DNA of 36,950 bases from Actinomycetota bacterium (GTDB lineage Bacteria; Actinomycetota; Acidimicrobiia; Acidimicrobiales; MedAcidi-G1). The stretch is taken from the NCBI GenBank assembly GCA_014381945.1, contig JACNKQ010000042.1, positions 1-36,950 on the forward strand. Direction: 5' to 3'. The notes beneath the pieces were generated by a model, which made no database searches, was not told the DNA's origin, and saw nothing but the letters and a program-made list of their open reading frames with translations. Positions 1 through 8,791 of this stretch are shown here, one piece after another. The translations under genes were made by a program, and so were the position numbers. Position 1 is the first letter of the stretch. Each line of letters begins with the position of its first letter.

Positions 1-525
1 GTCCAGAACGCCCAGAAGGCTGGAGCCCTCGGCATCCGTGTCCAGTGCTCGGGTCGCCTCGGTGGATCAGAGATGGGTCGTACCGAGTGGTATCGCGAGG
101 GAAGGGTCCCCCTGCACACCCTGAGGGCCGATATCGACTACGGCTTCCGCGAGGCCGCCACCACCTACGGCCGCATCGGCGTGAAGGTCTGGATCTACAA
201 GGGCGACATCCTTCCCTACAAGAGCCAACTCGAGGACAAGATCACCCGGGAGGCCGCCATGGCCGTGGGCGAGACCTCAGGCCAGACCAAGCCCCGCACC
301 GTTGTCTCGTCTGCTGCGGGCCGTCGCCGGAAGGTCGACGCCGAGAGCGAGGTCGAAGCGACACCTGCCGAGTCCGAGGCCGAGGCCGAGGCCACGGAGC
401 CGGCGCCCCTCGTCAAGGAGGGCGATGCCGAGTTCGAGAAGCTGCTGGCCGAGGAAGAGGCAATCGAGGCGTCCACCCGCGAGCACCACGAGACCCCGCA
501 CTTCCGCCCAGGGGACGGTGACTGA
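1..525 (+). CDS. rpsC: 30S ribosomal protein S3, 3' part
   Basis: The reading frame is open from the first base, so the start lies outside the window; 174 residues are visible. S3 lines the mRNA entry channel of the 30S subunit. The visible part is the C-terminal S3 domain, recognised by [20 protein letters not shown] and by [15 protein letters not shown]. After residue 85 or so the protein continues as an approximately 85-residue tail that is rich in Glu and Ala, longer than in the E. coli protein and without a domain I recognise. It is followed after 2 bases by rplP, as in the S10 operon of most bacteria. Confidence 0.97.
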   Translation, partial: VQNAQKAGALGIRVQCSGRLGGSEMGRTEWYREGRVPLHTLRADIDYGFREAATTYGRIGVKVWIYKGDILPYKSQLEDKITREAAMAVGETSGQTKPRTVVSSAAGRRRKVDAESEVEATPAESEAEAEATEPAPLVKEGDAEFEKLLAEEEAIEASTREHHETPHFRPGDGD

Positions 526-527
526 TC

Positions 528-944
528 ATGCTGATGCCAAAAAAGACTGCCCACCGCAAGCACCATCGCGGCAGGACGCGGGGCAACGCCAAGGGCCAGA
601 CAGACGTCGCCTTCGGCGAGTACGGGATCCAGGCGCTGGAACCGGGCTGGATCACCTCCCGCCAGATCGAGGCCGCCCGTATCGCCATGACACGCCACAT
701 CAAGCGCGGTGGCAAGGTCTGGATCAACATCTTCCCGGACAAGCCCGTCACCGAGAAGCCCGCCGAAACCCGCATGGGTTCGGGCAAGGGCAACCCCGAG
801 CACTGGGTCGCAGTCGTGAAGCCAGGACGCGTGCTGTTCGAGTTGTCCTACTCGGACCCCGAGGTGGCCCGCGCCGCCATCGACCGCGCCATCCAGAAGC
901 TGCCCATCAGGGCACGCTTCATCGAACGCGAGGAGGGCTTCTGA
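528..944 (+). CDS. rplP: 50S ribosomal protein L16
   Basis: This is a full-length L16 (138 residues), which binds 23S rRNA near the peptidyl-transferase centre and the A-site tRNA. The start [19 protein letters not shown] and the segment [19 protein letters not shown] are hallmarks of the family. An ATG two codons further on (534) is an alternative, but the M-L-M-P start is the usual one in actinobacteria. The gene lies 2 bases after rpsC and its TGA overlaps the ATG of rpmC, suggesting coupled translation. Confidence 0.97.
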   Translation: MLMPKKTAHRKHHRGRTRGNAKGQTDVAFGEYGIQALEPGWITSRQIEAARIAMTRHIKRGGKVWINIFPDKPVTEKPAETRMGSGKGNPEHWVAVVKPGRVLFELSYSDPEVARAAIDRAIQKLPIRARFIEREEGF

Positions 945-1177
945 TGGCCCGCAGGAAGGCACTGGCCGACCTCGGAGAAACAGACCTCCTCGAGCGGCTC
1001 GGTGAGTCCAAGGAGGAACTCTTCAACCTGCGTTTCCAGTTGGTGACCGGCCAGCTCGAGAACCACTCCCGCATCGGCCGGGTCAAAAAGGAGGTGGCCC
1101 GACTCCTCACCGAGTTGCGGTCCCGTGAGATCGACGCTGCGGAGCAGGTTGCCGTGGCCGAGGAGGAGGCAGGCTGA
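944..1177 (+). CDS. rpmC: 50S ribosomal protein L29
   Basis: A 77-residue L29, located at the polypeptide exit tunnel where trigger factor and SRP dock. The helical-hairpin signature [18 protein letters not shown] followed by [17 protein letters not shown] is clear. The ATG at 944 shares a base with the rplP stop codon and its own stop overlaps the ATG of rpsQ. A short acidic C-terminal tail (AVAEEEAG) follows the second helix. It is internal to a longer open frame, but only this part resembles a known protein. Confidence 0.95.
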   Translation: MARRKALADLGETDLLERLGESKEELFNLRFQLVTGQLENHSRIGRVKKEVARLLTELRSREIDAAEQVAVAEEEAG

Positions 1178-1470
1178 TGGCCGAAACAGACACCCAGGGT
1201 GCCTCGCCGTCGGATGCCCGGCCCAACGCCCGCAAGGTGCGCGTCGGGCTTGTCGTCTCCGACAGGCAGGACAAGACGGTGGTCGTCGAGGTCGTGGACC
1301 GCGTCCGCCACCGTCGGTACGACAAGACCGTGCAACGGAGCAAGCGGCTCCACGTCCACGACGAAACCAACGAATTGCGCATCGGCGATCGGGTCCGGGT
1401 CCAGGAGACCCGGCCGCTGTCGAAGCTCAAGCGTTGGCGCATCGTCGAGATCCTCGAAAGGGCCAGGTAA
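1177..1470 (+). CDS. rpsQ: 30S ribosomal protein S17
   Basis: S17 (97 residues) is a primary 16S rRNA binding protein with an OB fold. The core from about residue 20, [21 protein letters not shown], and the segment [20 protein letters not shown] match the family. A hydrophilic N-terminal extension of about 18 residues precedes the core, common in actinobacterial S17. The ATG overlaps the rpmC stop by one base and the TAA overlaps the ATG of rplN. Confidence 0.96.
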   Translation: MAETDTQGASPSDARPNARKVRVGLVVSDRQDKTVVVEVVDRVRHRRYDKTVQRSKRLHVHDETNELRIGDRVRVQETRPLSKLKRWRIVEILERAR

Positions 1471-1838
1471 TGATCCAGCAGGAGACCCGACTCCGGGTGG
1501 CCGACAACTCGGGAGCGCGCGAGGTGCTGTGCATCAAGGTCCTCGGCGGCTCGAAGCGCCGGTACGCCTCGATCGGCGACGTCTTCACGGCCACCGTCAA
1601 GGAGGCCATTCCCGGCGCCGCCGTCAAGAAGGGCGAGGTTGTCAGGTGCGTGGTCGTCCGCACGAAGAAGGAACGGCGCCGACCCGACGGTTCGTACATC
1701 CGCTTCGACGAAAATGCTGCTGTCCTCATCAACGAGCAGATGCAGCCGCGTGGCACCCGCATCTTCGGCCCGGTCGGCCGGGAACTCCGGGACAAGAAGT
1801 TCATGCGGATCGTCTCGCTGGCGCCGGAGGTGCTCTGA
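1470..1838 (+). CDS. rplN: 50S ribosomal protein L14
   Basis: L14 has exactly the usual 122 residues. It forms part of the subunit interface (bridge B8) and is the docking site of the silencing factor RsfS. The start [19 protein letters not shown] and the end [19 protein letters not shown] are near-universal signatures. The ATG shares a base with the TAA of rpsQ. One base separates its stop from the ATG of rplX. Confidence 0.97.
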   Translation: MIQQETRLRVADNSGAREVLCIKVLGGSKRRYASIGDVFTATVKEAIPGAAVKKGEVVRCVVVRTKKERRRPDGSYIRFDENAAVLINEQMQPRGTRIFGPVGRELRDKKFMRIVSLAPEVL

Positions 1839-1839
1839 G

Positions 1840-2154
1840 ATGAAGATCCGCAAGGGAGACAAGGTCCGGGTGCTGACAGGCAAGGACCGTGGCAAGGAGG
1901 GCGTCGTGAGCCGCGCCCTGCCCACCGACGACAAGGTGATCATCGAGGGCGTCAACCTGGCCAAGCGCCACCAGAAGCCCACCAAGGCCACCATGCAGGG
2001 TGGCATCATCGACAAGGCCATGCCGATCCACGTTTCGAACGTCGCGGTCCTGAGCCCTGCCGACGACAAGCCGACCCGCGTCGGATACCGACTCACCGAC
2101 GACGGCAGCAAGGTGCGGGTCTGCAGGCGAACGGGGGTGGACCTCGATGGCTGA
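1840..2154 (+). CDS. rplX: 50S ribosomal protein L24
   Basis: L24 (104 residues) starts assembly of the 50S subunit at the 5' end of 23S rRNA. The KOW motif [20 protein letters not shown] at the N-terminus and [12 protein letters not shown] plus [11 protein letters not shown] are diagnostic. The start ATG lies one base after rplN. The 3' end overlaps the start of rplE by 8 bases. Confidence 0.96.
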   Translation: MKIRKGDKVRVLTGKDRGKEGVVSRALPTDDKVIIEGVNLAKRHQKPTKATMQGGIIDKAMPIHVSNVAVLSPADDKPTRVGYRLTDDGSKVRVCRRTGVDLDG

Positions 2155-2716
2155 GGCACTGAGCACAGCGGACCGCCTCGGCGACCGCTACCGCACCGAG
2201 ATCCGGCCGACGCTCCAGGAGCAGCTGGGCCTGGCGAACATCATGCAGGTTCCGGAACTCGTGAAGATCGTCGTCAACATGGGCGTAGGGCTCGCTGCCC
2301 AGCAGGCCAAGCAGCTCGACGGCGCCATCGCCGACCTCGAGACGATCACCGGCCAGAAGCCGAAGGTCACGCGGGCCAAGAGGTCGATCTCGAACTTCAA
2401 GCTCCGTGAGGGCCAGGCAATCGGCGCAATGGTGACCATGCGCGGCGCCAGGATGTACGAGTTCCTGGACCGCCTGATGAACCTGGCGATCCCGAGGATC
2501 CGCGACTTCCGCGGGCTCAACCACCGGTCGTTCGACGGCCGGGGCAACTACACGTTCGGCGTGACCGAGCAGTTGATCTTTCCGGAGATCGACTACGACA
2601 CGGTGGACGCGACCCGCGGCATGGACATCACGATCGTGACGTCCGCCGACTCGGACGAGGGGGGCCGCGCCCTCCTCGATGCCTTCGGGTTCCCATTCCG
2701 ACGAGAGGTGAGGTAA
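2147..2716 (+). CDS. rplE: 50S ribosomal protein L5
   Basis: L5 (189 residues) binds 5S rRNA and contacts the P-site tRNA through the central protuberance. Recognisable segments are [36 protein letters not shown] and [20 protein letters not shown]. The N-terminal ten residues are slightly longer than in E. coli. It overlaps rplX by 8 bases and shares one base with rpsZ. Confidence 0.97.
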   Translation: MAEALSTADRLGDRYRTEIRPTLQEQLGLANIMQVPELVKIVVNMGVGLAAQQAKQLDGAIADLETITGQKPKVTRAKRSISNFKLREGQAIGAMVTMRGARMYEFLDRLMNLAIPRIRDFRGLNHRSFDGRGNYTFGVTEQLIFPEIDYDTVDATRGMDITIVTSADSDEGGRALLDAFGFPFRREVR

Positions 2717-2901
2717 TGGCGAAGAAGGCACTCGTCAACAAGCAGCAGAAGACACCGAAATTCAAGGTGCGCGCCTATACGCGTTGCCGCCGCTGTGGCC
2801 GGCCACGTTCCGTGTACCGGGCGTTCAACCTGTGCCGGGTCTGCCTCCGGACGATGGTCCATGCCGGAGAGATCCCCGGCATGGTGAAGTCGAGTTGGTG
2901 A
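2716..2901 (+). CDS. rpsZ: 30S ribosomal protein S14, zinc-binding type Z
   Basis: A 61-residue S14 of the short, zinc-binding form (often also called rpsN). The four zinc ligands are Cys24, Cys27, Cys40 and Cys43 in [21 protein letters not shown]14 belongs to the head of the 30S subunit. The zinc-independent form is about 90 to 100 residues long and lacks these cysteines. The ATG overlaps the TAA of rplE by one base. Confidence 0.97.
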   Translation: MAKKALVNKQQKTPKFKVRAYTRCRRCGRPRSVYRAFNLCRVCLRTMVHAGEIPGMVKSSW

Positions 2902-2914
2902 GGGGAGCGACGAC

Positions 2915-3319
2915 ATGACGATGACCGACCCCATGGCCGACATGCTGACGCGCCTGCGCAACGCCAACCGGGCGATGCACGACGGCGTGTCGATGCCCTC
3001 ATCGAAGCAGAAGGTGGCCCTCGCCGACGTCCTGAAGTCCGAGGGCTACATCACCGACTACACGGTCGGTGAGGCCCGACGGGGCCCCGGCGAGGAGCTC
3101 ACGATCCAACTCAAGTACTCCCCTGAGCGCGAGCGCGTGATCAGCGGCCTCCAGCGCGTGTCGAAGCCCGGCCTACGCGTCTATCGAAAGTCCGGCACGA
3201 TCCCCCGTGTCCAGGGAGGCCTCGGCGTAGCCGTGGTCAGCACCAGCCGGGGCCTGATGAGCGGCCGAGAGGCTCGCCGCCGAAAGATCGGCGGAGAGAT
3301 CCTCTGTTTCGTCTGGTAG
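2915..3319 (+). CDS. rpsH: 30S ribosomal protein S8
   Basis: S8 (134 residues) binds the central domain of 16S rRNA; in E. coli it also represses translation of its own operon. The start [20 protein letters not shown] and the end [20 protein letters not shown] are family signatures. A GGGGAG ribosome binding site precedes the ATG at 2915; the ATG at 2921 is an alternative, but the MTMTDP start is the common one. Confidence 0.97.
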   Translation: MTMTDPMADMLTRLRNANRAMHDGVSMPSSKQKVALADVLKSEGYITDYTVGEARRGPGEELTIQLKYSPERERVISGLQRVSKPGLRVYRKSGTIPRVQGGLGVAVVSTSRGLMSGREARRRKIGGEILCFVW

Positions 3320-3331
3320 GAGAGGCTCGAC

Positions 3332-3871
3332 ATGTCCCGCATCGGCAAGTCCCCGATCACGGTGCCCTCAGGCGTCGAGGTGACCATCGCTGACCAGCAC
3401 GTTGTCGTCAAGGGCCCCAGGGGCTCGCTCGACCTCGACGTGGTCGACGACATCACCGTCCGGCAGGAGGGCGACCTCCTGCACGTCGAGCGTCCCGACG
3501 ACGAACGCCGGAACCGTGCAATGCACGGCCTCACCCGCTCGCTCGTGAACAACATGGTCGTCGGCGTCTCGCAGGGCTTCAAGAAAGAACTCCAGATCGT
3601 CGGCGTCGGCTACCGCGCTCTGGCCAAGGGCGACAACGCCCTGGAACTTCAACTCGGCTTCAGCCACTCGGTCAACGTCAAGGCCCCCGATGGCATCACC
3701 TTCGACGTCCCGGAGCCCACACACATCATCGTCTCGGGCGCCGACAAGCAGGCCGTCGGCCAGATGGCCGCAGAGATCCGTTCGCTCCGCAAGCCTGAGC
3801 CGTACAAGGGCAAGGGCGTGAGGTACGTCGGCGAACACGTGGCCCGCAAGGCCGGAAAGGCGGCCAAATGA
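3332..3871 (+). CDS. rplF: 50S ribosomal protein L6
   Basis: L6 (179 residues) sits near the GTPase-associated centre. The start [19 protein letters not shown] and the C-terminal rRNA-binding segment [22 protein letters not shown] are typical. A GGAGAGG ribosome binding site precedes the ATG. The stop overlaps the start of rplR by 4 bases (ATGA). Confidence 0.97.
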   Translation: MSRIGKSPITVPSGVEVTIADQHVVVKGPRGSLDLDVVDDITVRQEGDLLHVERPDDERRNRAMHGLTRSLVNNMVVGVSQGFKKELQIVGVGYRALAKGDNALELQLGFSHSVNVKAPDGITFDVPEPTHIIVSGADKQAVGQMAAEIRSLRKPEPYKGKGVRYVGEHVARKAGKAAK

Positions 3872-4230
3872 GCGCCAAGACCATCGATCGAAGGGGTGCA
3901 CGCCACCGGCGCCACCGTCGGGTCCGTCGCCGGGTGCAGGGCACCTCGCAACGTCCACGGCTGTCTGTGTTCCGGTCGGCCAGGCACATCTCCGCCCAGG
4001 TCATCGACGACGCAGCAGGAACCACGCTGGTGTCTGCAACGACCCTGCAGGCCGGCGTTGCCGACGGGCTCACCGGCGTGGCGGCGGCCACCGAGGTGGG
4101 CCGAACCGTGGCCGAGCGGTCCAAGGCTGCCGGGATCGATGCCGTCGTGTTCGACCGCGGCGGCTACCTCTACCACGGGCGGGTGGCAGCACTTGCCGAC
4201 GCCGCCCGTGACGCCGGACTGGAGTTCTAG
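3868..4230 (+). CDS. rplR: 50S ribosomal protein L18
   Basis: L18 (120 residues) binds 5S rRNA together with L5. An Arg/His-rich start ([19 protein letters not shown]) is followed by [20 protein letters not shown] and ends with [19 protein letters not shown], both family hallmarks. The start overlaps the end of rplF by 4 bases; the last base of the stop is the first base of the GTG of rpsE. Confidence 0.96.
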   Translation: MSAKTIDRRGARHRRHRRVRRRVQGTSQRPRLSVFRSARHISAQVIDDAAGTTLVSATTLQAGVADGLTGVAAATEVGRTVAERSKAAGIDAVVFDRGGYLYHGRVAALADAARDAGLEF

Positions 4231-4814
4231 TGGCACCACGAAACACCATCGACGAGGCCCAACTGCGGGAATCCCGGGTCATCCACATCAACCGGGTCGC
4301 CAAGGTCGTCAAGGGCGGCCGGCGCTTCTCCTTCACCGCCCTTGTGGTGGTCGGCGACGGCGCAGGTCGTGTCGGCCTGGGGTACGGCAAGGCCAAGGAG
4401 GTACCCCTCGCCATCCAGAAGGGCACCGAGGAAGCCAAGCGCAACCTGTTCTCCGTGGCGCTGACGGGATCCACCATCGTCCACCCCGTGATGGGCGAAA
4501 ACGGTGCAGGCCGCGTGCTGCTCAAGCCTGCCGCACCCGGTACCGGCGTGATCGCCGGTGGCGCCGCCCGGGCCATCCTCGAGGAGGCCGGCATCCACGA
4601 CATTCTCTGCAAGTCGATGGGCTCCCACAACCACATCAACGTGGCGCGCGCGACCATCAACGGTCTCAAGTCGGTGCGCCGACCGGACGACGTTGCCCGG
4701 CTGCGTGGCCTCGACCCCGAGGAGTTCGTCCCCGCCCCGCTGCTCGAGGCATACCGTCGCAGCGAAGCCGGGACCTCCGACGCTCCCGCCGAACCCGAAG
4801 GGAGCGGGGGCTGA
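4230..4814 (+). CDS. rpsE: 30S ribosomal protein S5
   Basis: S5 (194 residues) helps keep decoding accurate and forms part of the mRNA entry helicase site. The double-stranded-RNA-binding-like N-terminal half has [20 protein letters not shown], and the C-terminal half has [19 protein letters not shown] and [15 protein letters not shown]. It starts at GTG, overlapping the rplR stop by one base. The last 15 residues or so form a low-complexity Pro/Glu/Gly tail. Confidence 0.97.
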   Translation: MAPRNTIDEAQLRESRVIHINRVAKVVKGGRRFSFTALVVVGDGAGRVGLGYGKAKEVPLAIQKGTEEAKRNLFSVALTGSTIVHPVMGENGAGRVLLKPAAPGTGVIAGGAARAILEEAGIHDILCKSMGSHNHINVARATINGLKSVRRPDDVARLRGLDPEEFVPAPLLEAYRRSEAGTSDAPAEPEGSGG

Positions 4815-4816
4815 CC

Positions 4817-5032
4817 ATGGCATCGAACGACAAGCAGCTCAAGGTGACCCAGATCCGTTCGGCCATCGGCACCAAGCCCAAGCAGCGCGGCACCCTCCGT
4901 GCCCTGGGCCTGGGCAGGATCGGCCGTTCCAACACCCTGCCCGACCGGGGCGAGATCCGGGGCATGATCGCCCGCGTTCCGCACCTGGTCGAGGTCGAGG
5001 AGGTCGCCAAGAATGGAGGAGGCGCAACATGA
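4817..5032 (+). CDS. rpmD: 50S ribosomal protein L30
   Basis: L30 (71 residues) is a small protein of the 50S body. The motif LKVTQIRSAIGTKPKQRGTL followed by LGLGRIGRSNTLPD and RGMIARVPHLVEVEE is diagnostic. It begins 2 bases after rpsE and overlaps rplO by 4 bases. About 10 residues beyond the usual 60 form a Gly-rich C-terminus. Confidence 0.95.
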   Translation: MASNDKQLKVTQIRSAIGTKPKQRGTLRALGLGRIGRSNTLPDRGEIRGMIARVPHLVEVEEVAKNGGGAT

Positions 5033-5514
5033 AGGTCCATGACCTGACCCCGCCACCCGGCTCCAGGAAACGGGCCAAGCGCGTCGCCCGCGGCATCGGC
5101 GGCAGGGGCGGCAAGACCGCAGGCCGCGGAATGAAGGGGCAGCGCTACCGCTCCAAGGTGCGCGTCGGCTTCGAGGGTGGCCAGATGCCGTTGCACCAGC
5201 GGGTGCCGAAGCTGCGCGGCTTCAAGAACCCGTTCCGCATCGAGTACCAGGCCGTCAACCTCGACACCATCGAGGCCTCGGGCCTCGACGAGGTCACGCC
5301 GGCAACCCTGCTCAACCTGGGCCTCGTCGGCAAGAAGTCGCTGGTCAAGGTGCTTGCACGGGGCGAGATCACGCGTGCCGTGACCGTTCATGCGCACGCC
5401 TGTTCGGCGGCCGCCGAGGCTGCCATCACGGCGGCCGGTGGCAAGGTCGAGCGCCTGCCCCTGCCGTTCTCCGTGCGCCCGCCGGCCAGCGGCAACGCAC
5501 TCATGAACCGATGA
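5029..5514 (+). CDS. rplO: 50S ribosomal protein L15
   Basis: L15 (161 residues) is a late-assembly protein that threads a long basic, Gly-rich arm into 23S rRNA. The start MKVHDLTPPPGSRKRAKRV, the arm GIGGRGGKTAGRGMKGQRYR and FEGGQMPLHQRVPKLRGF are clear. The ATG overlaps the rpmD stop (ATGA). It ends 34 bases before secY, the usual neighbour. Confidence 0.97.
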   Translation: MKVHDLTPPPGSRKRAKRVARGIGGRGGKTAGRGMKGQRYRSKVRVGFEGGQMPLHQRVPKLRGFKNPFRIEYQAVNLDTIEASGLDEVTPATLLNLGLVGKKSLVKVLARGEITRAVTVHAHACSAAAEAAITAAGGKVERLPLPFSVRPPASGNALMNR

Positions 5515-5548
5515 CGTCGACCGTTCGACACACCTAGAGGGGACCGCC

Positions 5549-6871
5549 GTGCTTGTCAGCATGCTGAACATGTTCCGGGTCCACGACCTGCGGAAGCGGA
5601 TCCTGTTCACGTTGTTCATGATCCTGCTGTACCGCATCGGTGCCTTCATCCCGTCGCCCGGGATTGACGTCGAGCAGGTCCAGCTGCTGCGGGACCGCGC
5701 CAGCCAGGGTGGCGTGCTGGCGTTCCTCCAACTCTTCTCAGGCGGTTCGCTGACGACGTTCGCGGTGTTCGCCCTCGGCGTCATGCCGTACATCACGGCC
5801 TCGATCATCATGCAGGTACTCGGCGTCGTCGTGCCCCGCATCGAGCAGTGGCAGCAGCAGGGCGCCGTCGGGCAGCGCAAGATCACGCAGTGGACCCGCT
5901 ACCTCACGGTGGTGATCGCGGTCATCCAGGCCACCAGCTTCGCCTTCCTGTTCAACAGCGGCGGCAACTCGATCAGCGGCCAGTCGGGCGCCAACCTGCT
6001 GCCGCGGTTCCACATCGGGACCGTCAGCGTGGTGGTCCTGACCCTCGCCGCCGGCACGGCGCTGCTCATGTGGATGGGCGAGCTGATCACACAGAAGGGG
6101 ATCGGCAACGGCATGTCGCTGATCATCATGATCTCGGTGCTCAGCGGCTTCCCGGCACAGGGGTCGGTCATCCACTCCGAGAACGGCCCGACGGCCCTGC
6201 TCATCGTTCTGGTGGTGCTGATCGCCGTCATCGGCGCCATCGTCTTCGTCGAACAGGGCCAGAGGCGCATCCCGGTGCAGTTCGCAAAGCGGGTGGTGGG
6301 CCGCCGAATGTATGGAGGCCAGAACACCTACATTCCGCTGAAGGTCAACCAGTCCGGCGTAATCCCGATCATCTTCGCCACATCGGTTCTCTACCTGCCG
6401 GTCCTGATCGCAGCGGCGTTGCCGTGGGACGGCTTCCGGAACTGGGTCGACAACAACCTGGCCCAGCCGAACAACGTCTTCTACTTCACGTTCACCGGCG
6501 TGCTGGTCATCGGCTTCGCCTACTTCTACACGGCGATCACCTTCGACCCCGTCAAGCAGGCCGACCAGATCCGCAAGCAGGGCGGCTTCGTCCCGGGCAT
6601 CCGGCCGGGTCACCAGACCGAGCGGTACCTGGCCAGGATCCTCTCCCGCATCACGCTGCCGGGGGCGCTCTTCCTCGCTGCCGTGGCGCTGGTCCCGTCG
6701 ATCCTCGTCAACGTGTTCCTGGACACCCAGGCGGGCGTCGGAAGTTCCGGCGCTGCCGGCTTCGGCTTCATCGGCATCTCGATCCTCATCGCCTCCGGTG
6801 TGTCGCTCGAGACCATGAAGCAGATCGACTCGCAGTTGACCATGCGCAACTACGAGGGCTTCCTCAAGTAG
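5549..6871 (+). CDS. secY: Preprotein translocase subunit SecY
   Basis: SecY (440 residues) is the channel of the Sec translocase in the cytoplasmic membrane. Ten membrane segments can be traced, the first at about residues 18-38 (ILFTLFMILLYRIGAFIP). Family motifs include the plug region GGSLTTFAVFALGVMPYITA, FAKRVVGRRMYGGQNTYIPL and QGGFVPGIRPGHQTERYL. A GAGGGG ribosome binding site at 5536-5541 with 7-base spacing supports the GTG start at 5549; the in-frame ATG codons at 5561 and 5570 lack such a site. It lies between rplO and adk as in most actinobacteria. Confidence 0.97.
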   Translation: MLVSMLNMFRVHDLRKRILFTLFMILLYRIGAFIPSPGIDVEQVQLLRDRASQGGVLAFLQLFSGGSLTTFAVFALGVMPYITASIIMQVLGVVVPRIEQWQQQGAVGQRKITQWTRYLTVVIAVIQATSFAFLFNSGGNSISGQSGANLLPRFHIGTVSVVVLTLAAGTALLMWMGELITQKGIGNGMSLIIMISVLSGFPAQGSVIHSENGPTALLIVLVVLIAVIGAIVFVEQGQRRIPVQFAKRVVGRRMYGGQNTYIPLKVNQSGVIPIIFATSVLYLPVLIAAALPWDGFRNWVDNNLAQPNNVFYFTFTGVLVIGFAYFYTAITFDPVKQADQIRKQGGFVPGIRPGHQTERYLARILSRITLPGALFLAAVALVPSILVNVFLDTQAGVGSSGAAGFGFIGISILIASGVSLETMKQIDSQLTMRNYEGFLK

Positions 6872-6896
6872 CGCCCGGGTGCCGAGAGCTATCACC

Positions 6897-7463
6897 GTGG
6901 AACCCGTCCGCCTCGTCATCCTGGGCCGTCAGGGCTCAGGCAAGGGCACACAGTGCGTGCGCCTTGTCGATGCCCTGGGACCTGTACACATCTCCACCGG
7001 CGACATGCTTCGCGCCGCGGTCGCCGAGGGCACCGACCTCGGCCTGCGGGCGAAGGCCCTGATGGACGCCGGCGACCTGGTCCCCGACGATGTGATGATC
7101 GGGATCGTCTCCGAACGACTGGCCAAGCCCGACGTGGTTGAACACGGGTTCCTCCTGGACGGCTTTCCTCGCACGCCGGCCCAGGCCGAGGCGCTCGAGG
7201 AGATCCTCGGCGGCACTGACAGCGTCCGTGCGGTCAACCTCGTGGTACCTGCCGACGAGGCCACTGCACGGATGCTCGACCGCGGTCGGGACGACGACAC
7301 GGAGGAGGCGATCCGACGCCGCCTCGACCTGTACGAGACCTCGACGGCGCCTCTGCTCGCCTGGTTCGGGGACCACGGTCTGCTTTCCGTCGTCGACGGC
7401 CTGGGGACCGAGGACGAGGTCTTCGAGCGCCTCCGGTCGGCCATCGAGGGAGTACCGGCATGA
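6897..7463 (+). CDS. adk: Adenylate kinase, short form
   Basis: Adenylate kinase interconverts ATP plus AMP and two ADP in the cytoplasm. From GTG 6897 it has 188 residues: P-loop [10 protein letters not shown] near the start, AMP-binding [29 protein letters not shown], and [19 protein letters not shown]. The LID insertion with zinc cysteines is absent, so this is the short type common in actinobacteria. I preferred GTG 6897 because a weak GAGAG lies upstream and the product starts close to the P-loop; GTG 6879 would add six residues. The P-loop has Arg where most family members have Pro. Confidence 0.93.
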   Translation: MEPVRLVILGRQGSGKGTQCVRLVDALGPVHISTGDMLRAAVAEGTDLGLRAKALMDAGDLVPDDVMIGIVSERLAKPDVVEHGFLLDGFPRTPAQAEALEEILGGTDSVRAVNLVVPADEATARMLDRGRDDDTEEAIRRRLDLYETSTAPLLAWFGDHGLLSVVDGLGTEDEVFERLRSAIEGVPA

Positions 7464-7530
7464 ACCCGGCGCACGTGTCGACCGGTACCCGCACCACAGC
7501 GGTCCAGGCCCCGCATCGTCGACCGCTGGG

Positions 7531-7559
7531 TTGGTCGCGTCCGAAGGCCCCGATAGCGT
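7531..7559 (+). promoter_or_regulatory. Putative infA promoter (-35/-10)
   Basis: TTGGTC (7531-7536) and TAGCGT (7554-7559) are separated by 17 bases. The -10 box fits the actinobacterial TAnnnT pattern. It would place the transcript start near 7566, about 74 bases before the proposed infA start. Seen by eye; high-GC chance matches are possible. Confidence 0.4.
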
Positions 7560-7576
7560 GGCCCGTCGGCCTCTGC

Positions 7577-7596
7577 CGGACACTTCGGTGTGTCCG
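7577..7596 (+). promoter_or_regulatory. Hairpin in the infA leader
   Basis: CGGACAC and GTGTCCG form a perfect 7-bp stem around the loop TTCGGT. It lies between the putative promoter and the infA ribosome binding site. No T run follows directly, so it does not look like a terminator; a role in mRNA stability or control is possible but unproven. The rest of the 176-base gap between adk and infA holds no convincing gene, and map, often found here, is missing. Confidence 0.4.
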
Positions 7597-7639
7597 CGCA
7601 ACTGTTTTCGACCTGGCCGACCCGACCCGGAGGACCACC

Positions 7640-7864
7640 CTGCCGAAGCAAAAGGAAGACGCGATCGTCATGGAGGGCACGGTGCTGGAACCGCTGCCCA
7701 ACGCCATGTTCAAGGTCGAGTTGGAAAATGGCCACAAGGTGCTGGCCCACATCTCCGGCAAAATGCGGATGCACTACATTCGCATCCTTCCCGGCGACCG
7801 GGTGCAGGTGGAACTCACCCCCTACGACCTCCAGCGGGGTCGAATTACTTACCGGTACAAGTAG
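7640..7864 (+). CDS. infA: Translation initiation factor IF-1, probable CTG start
   Basis: IF-1 binds the A site of the 30S subunit during initiation. The OB-fold sequence is unmistakable: [40 protein letters not shown], and the end RGRITYRYK. The family usually starts about 7 to 10 residues before the E-G-T/V motif. No ATG, GTG or TTG exists in frame there; CTG at 7640 gives a 74-residue protein ([14 protein letters not shown]) and has a CGGAGG ribosome binding site at 7628-7633, six bases upstream. ATG 7670 would remove the conserved first strand, and ATG 7460 would add about 60 unrelated residues. The start codon is therefore an inference, the identity is not. Confidence 0.95.
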   Translation: MPKQKEDAIVMEGTVLEPLPNAMFKVELENGHKVLAHISGKMRMHYIRILPGDRVQVELTPYDLQRGRITYRYK

Positions 7865-7883
7865 GCGGACAAGAAAGTCAACG

Positions 7884-7997
7884 ATGAAGGTTCGAGCCAG
7901 CGTCAAGCCCATGTGCGAGAAGTGTCGGATCATCCGGCGCCACGGTCGCGTACGGGTCATCTGCAGCAACCCGCGCCACAAGCAGCGCCAGGGCTGA
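7884..7997 (+). CDS. rpmJ: 50S ribosomal protein L36
   Basis: L36 has the usual 37 residues and a zinc ribbon formed by Cys11, Cys14, Cys27 and His32 in [20 protein letters not shown]. It occupies a site near the 23S rRNA domain VI late in assembly. The gene lies 19 bases after infA, the standard order before rpsM. This zinc-binding form is usually the zinc-replete paralogue. Confidence 0.96.
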   Translation: MKVRASVKPMCEKCRIIRRHGRVRVICSNPRHKQRQG

Positions 7998-8014
7998 GAG
8001 GGTAGAGGAACGAC

Positions 8015-8392
8015 ATGGCACGAATAGCAGGCGTCGACATCCCCCGGGAAAAGCAGGCCTGGATCTCGCTGACCTACATCCACGGGGTCGGCCATACCAC
8101 CGCAGAGCAGATCTGCGCAGCAACCGAGATCGACCCCACAGCCCGCGTCCGCGACCTCACAGATGACGAGGTCGCCCGCATCCGTACGTTCGTAGACCAG
8201 AACCTCAAGGTCGAGGGCGACCTGCGTCGCGAAACTTCCCAGAACATCAAGCGCAAGATGGATATCGGCTGCTATCAGGGCATTCGCCACCGACGCGGGC
8301 TCCCGGTGCACGGCCAGCGCACGCACACCAACGCCCGTACCCGTAAGGGGCCCCGCAAGACGGTGGCCAACAAGAAGACGGTCACCAAATAA
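8015..8392 (+). CDS. rpsM: 30S ribosomal protein S13
   Basis: S13 (125 residues) is in the 30S head and contacts the 50S subunit and the P-site tRNA. The start [20 protein letters not shown], the helix-hairpin-helix [13 protein letters not shown] and the end [20 protein letters not shown] identify it. A GAGGGTAGAGGAA ribosome binding region precedes the ATG. The TAA shares a base with the ATG of rpsK. Confidence 0.97.
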   Translation: MARIAGVDIPREKQAWISLTYIHGVGHTTAEQICAATEIDPTARVRDLTDDEVARIRTFVDQNLKVEGDLRRETSQNIKRKMDIGCYQGIRHRRGLPVHGQRTHTNARTRKGPRKTVANKKTVTK

Positions 8393-8790
8393 TGGCGAAA
8401 CCCACAGCTGGCGGTCGTCGACCCCGCAAGAAGGAGCGCAAGAACGTCCCGCACGGCGTTGCGCACATCAAGAGTTCCTTCAACAACACGATCATCACCA
8501 TCACCGATCAGCGGGGAAACACGCTGGCCTGGGCCTCAGCCGGCAACGTCGGCTTCAAGGGATCCCGAAAGTCCACCCCGTTCGCTGCCCAGATGGCCGC
8601 CGAGCAGTGCGCGCGGCGGGCTATGGAACACGGGGTGCGCAAGGTCGACGTCGTCGTCCGTGGACCCGGTTCGGGACGGGAGACCGCCATTCGTACCATC
8701 CAGGGCACGGGCATCGAGGTGACCGGCATCAAAGACGTCACGCCGATTCCGCACAACGGTTGTCGCCCGCCCAAGCGACGGAGGGTCTGA
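8392..8790 (+). CDS. rpsK: 30S ribosomal protein S11
   Basis: S11 (132 residues) lies on the platform and lines the mRNA exit. [38 protein letters not shown] and [16 protein letters not shown] are invariant family blocks. It overlaps rpsM by one base. The ribosome binding site of rpsD lies inside its last codons. Confidence 0.97.
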   Translation: MAKPTAGGRRPRKKERKNVPHGVAHIKSSFNNTIITITDQRGNTLAWASAGNVGFKGSRKSTPFAAQMAAEQCARRAMEHGVRKVDVVVRGPGSGRETAIRTIQGTGIEVTGIKDVTPIPHNGCRPPKRRRV

Positions 8791-8791
8791 C

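Noticed and set aside
3368-3958. Minus-strand frame over rplF and rplR
   Set aside because: Shadow of ribosomal protein genes whose identity is certain.
7460-7639. 60-residue N-terminal extension of IF-1 from ATG 7460
   Set aside because: IF-1 is a compact protein of about 73 residues, the extension is not conserved-looking, and the promoter-like sequences and hairpin lie in it.
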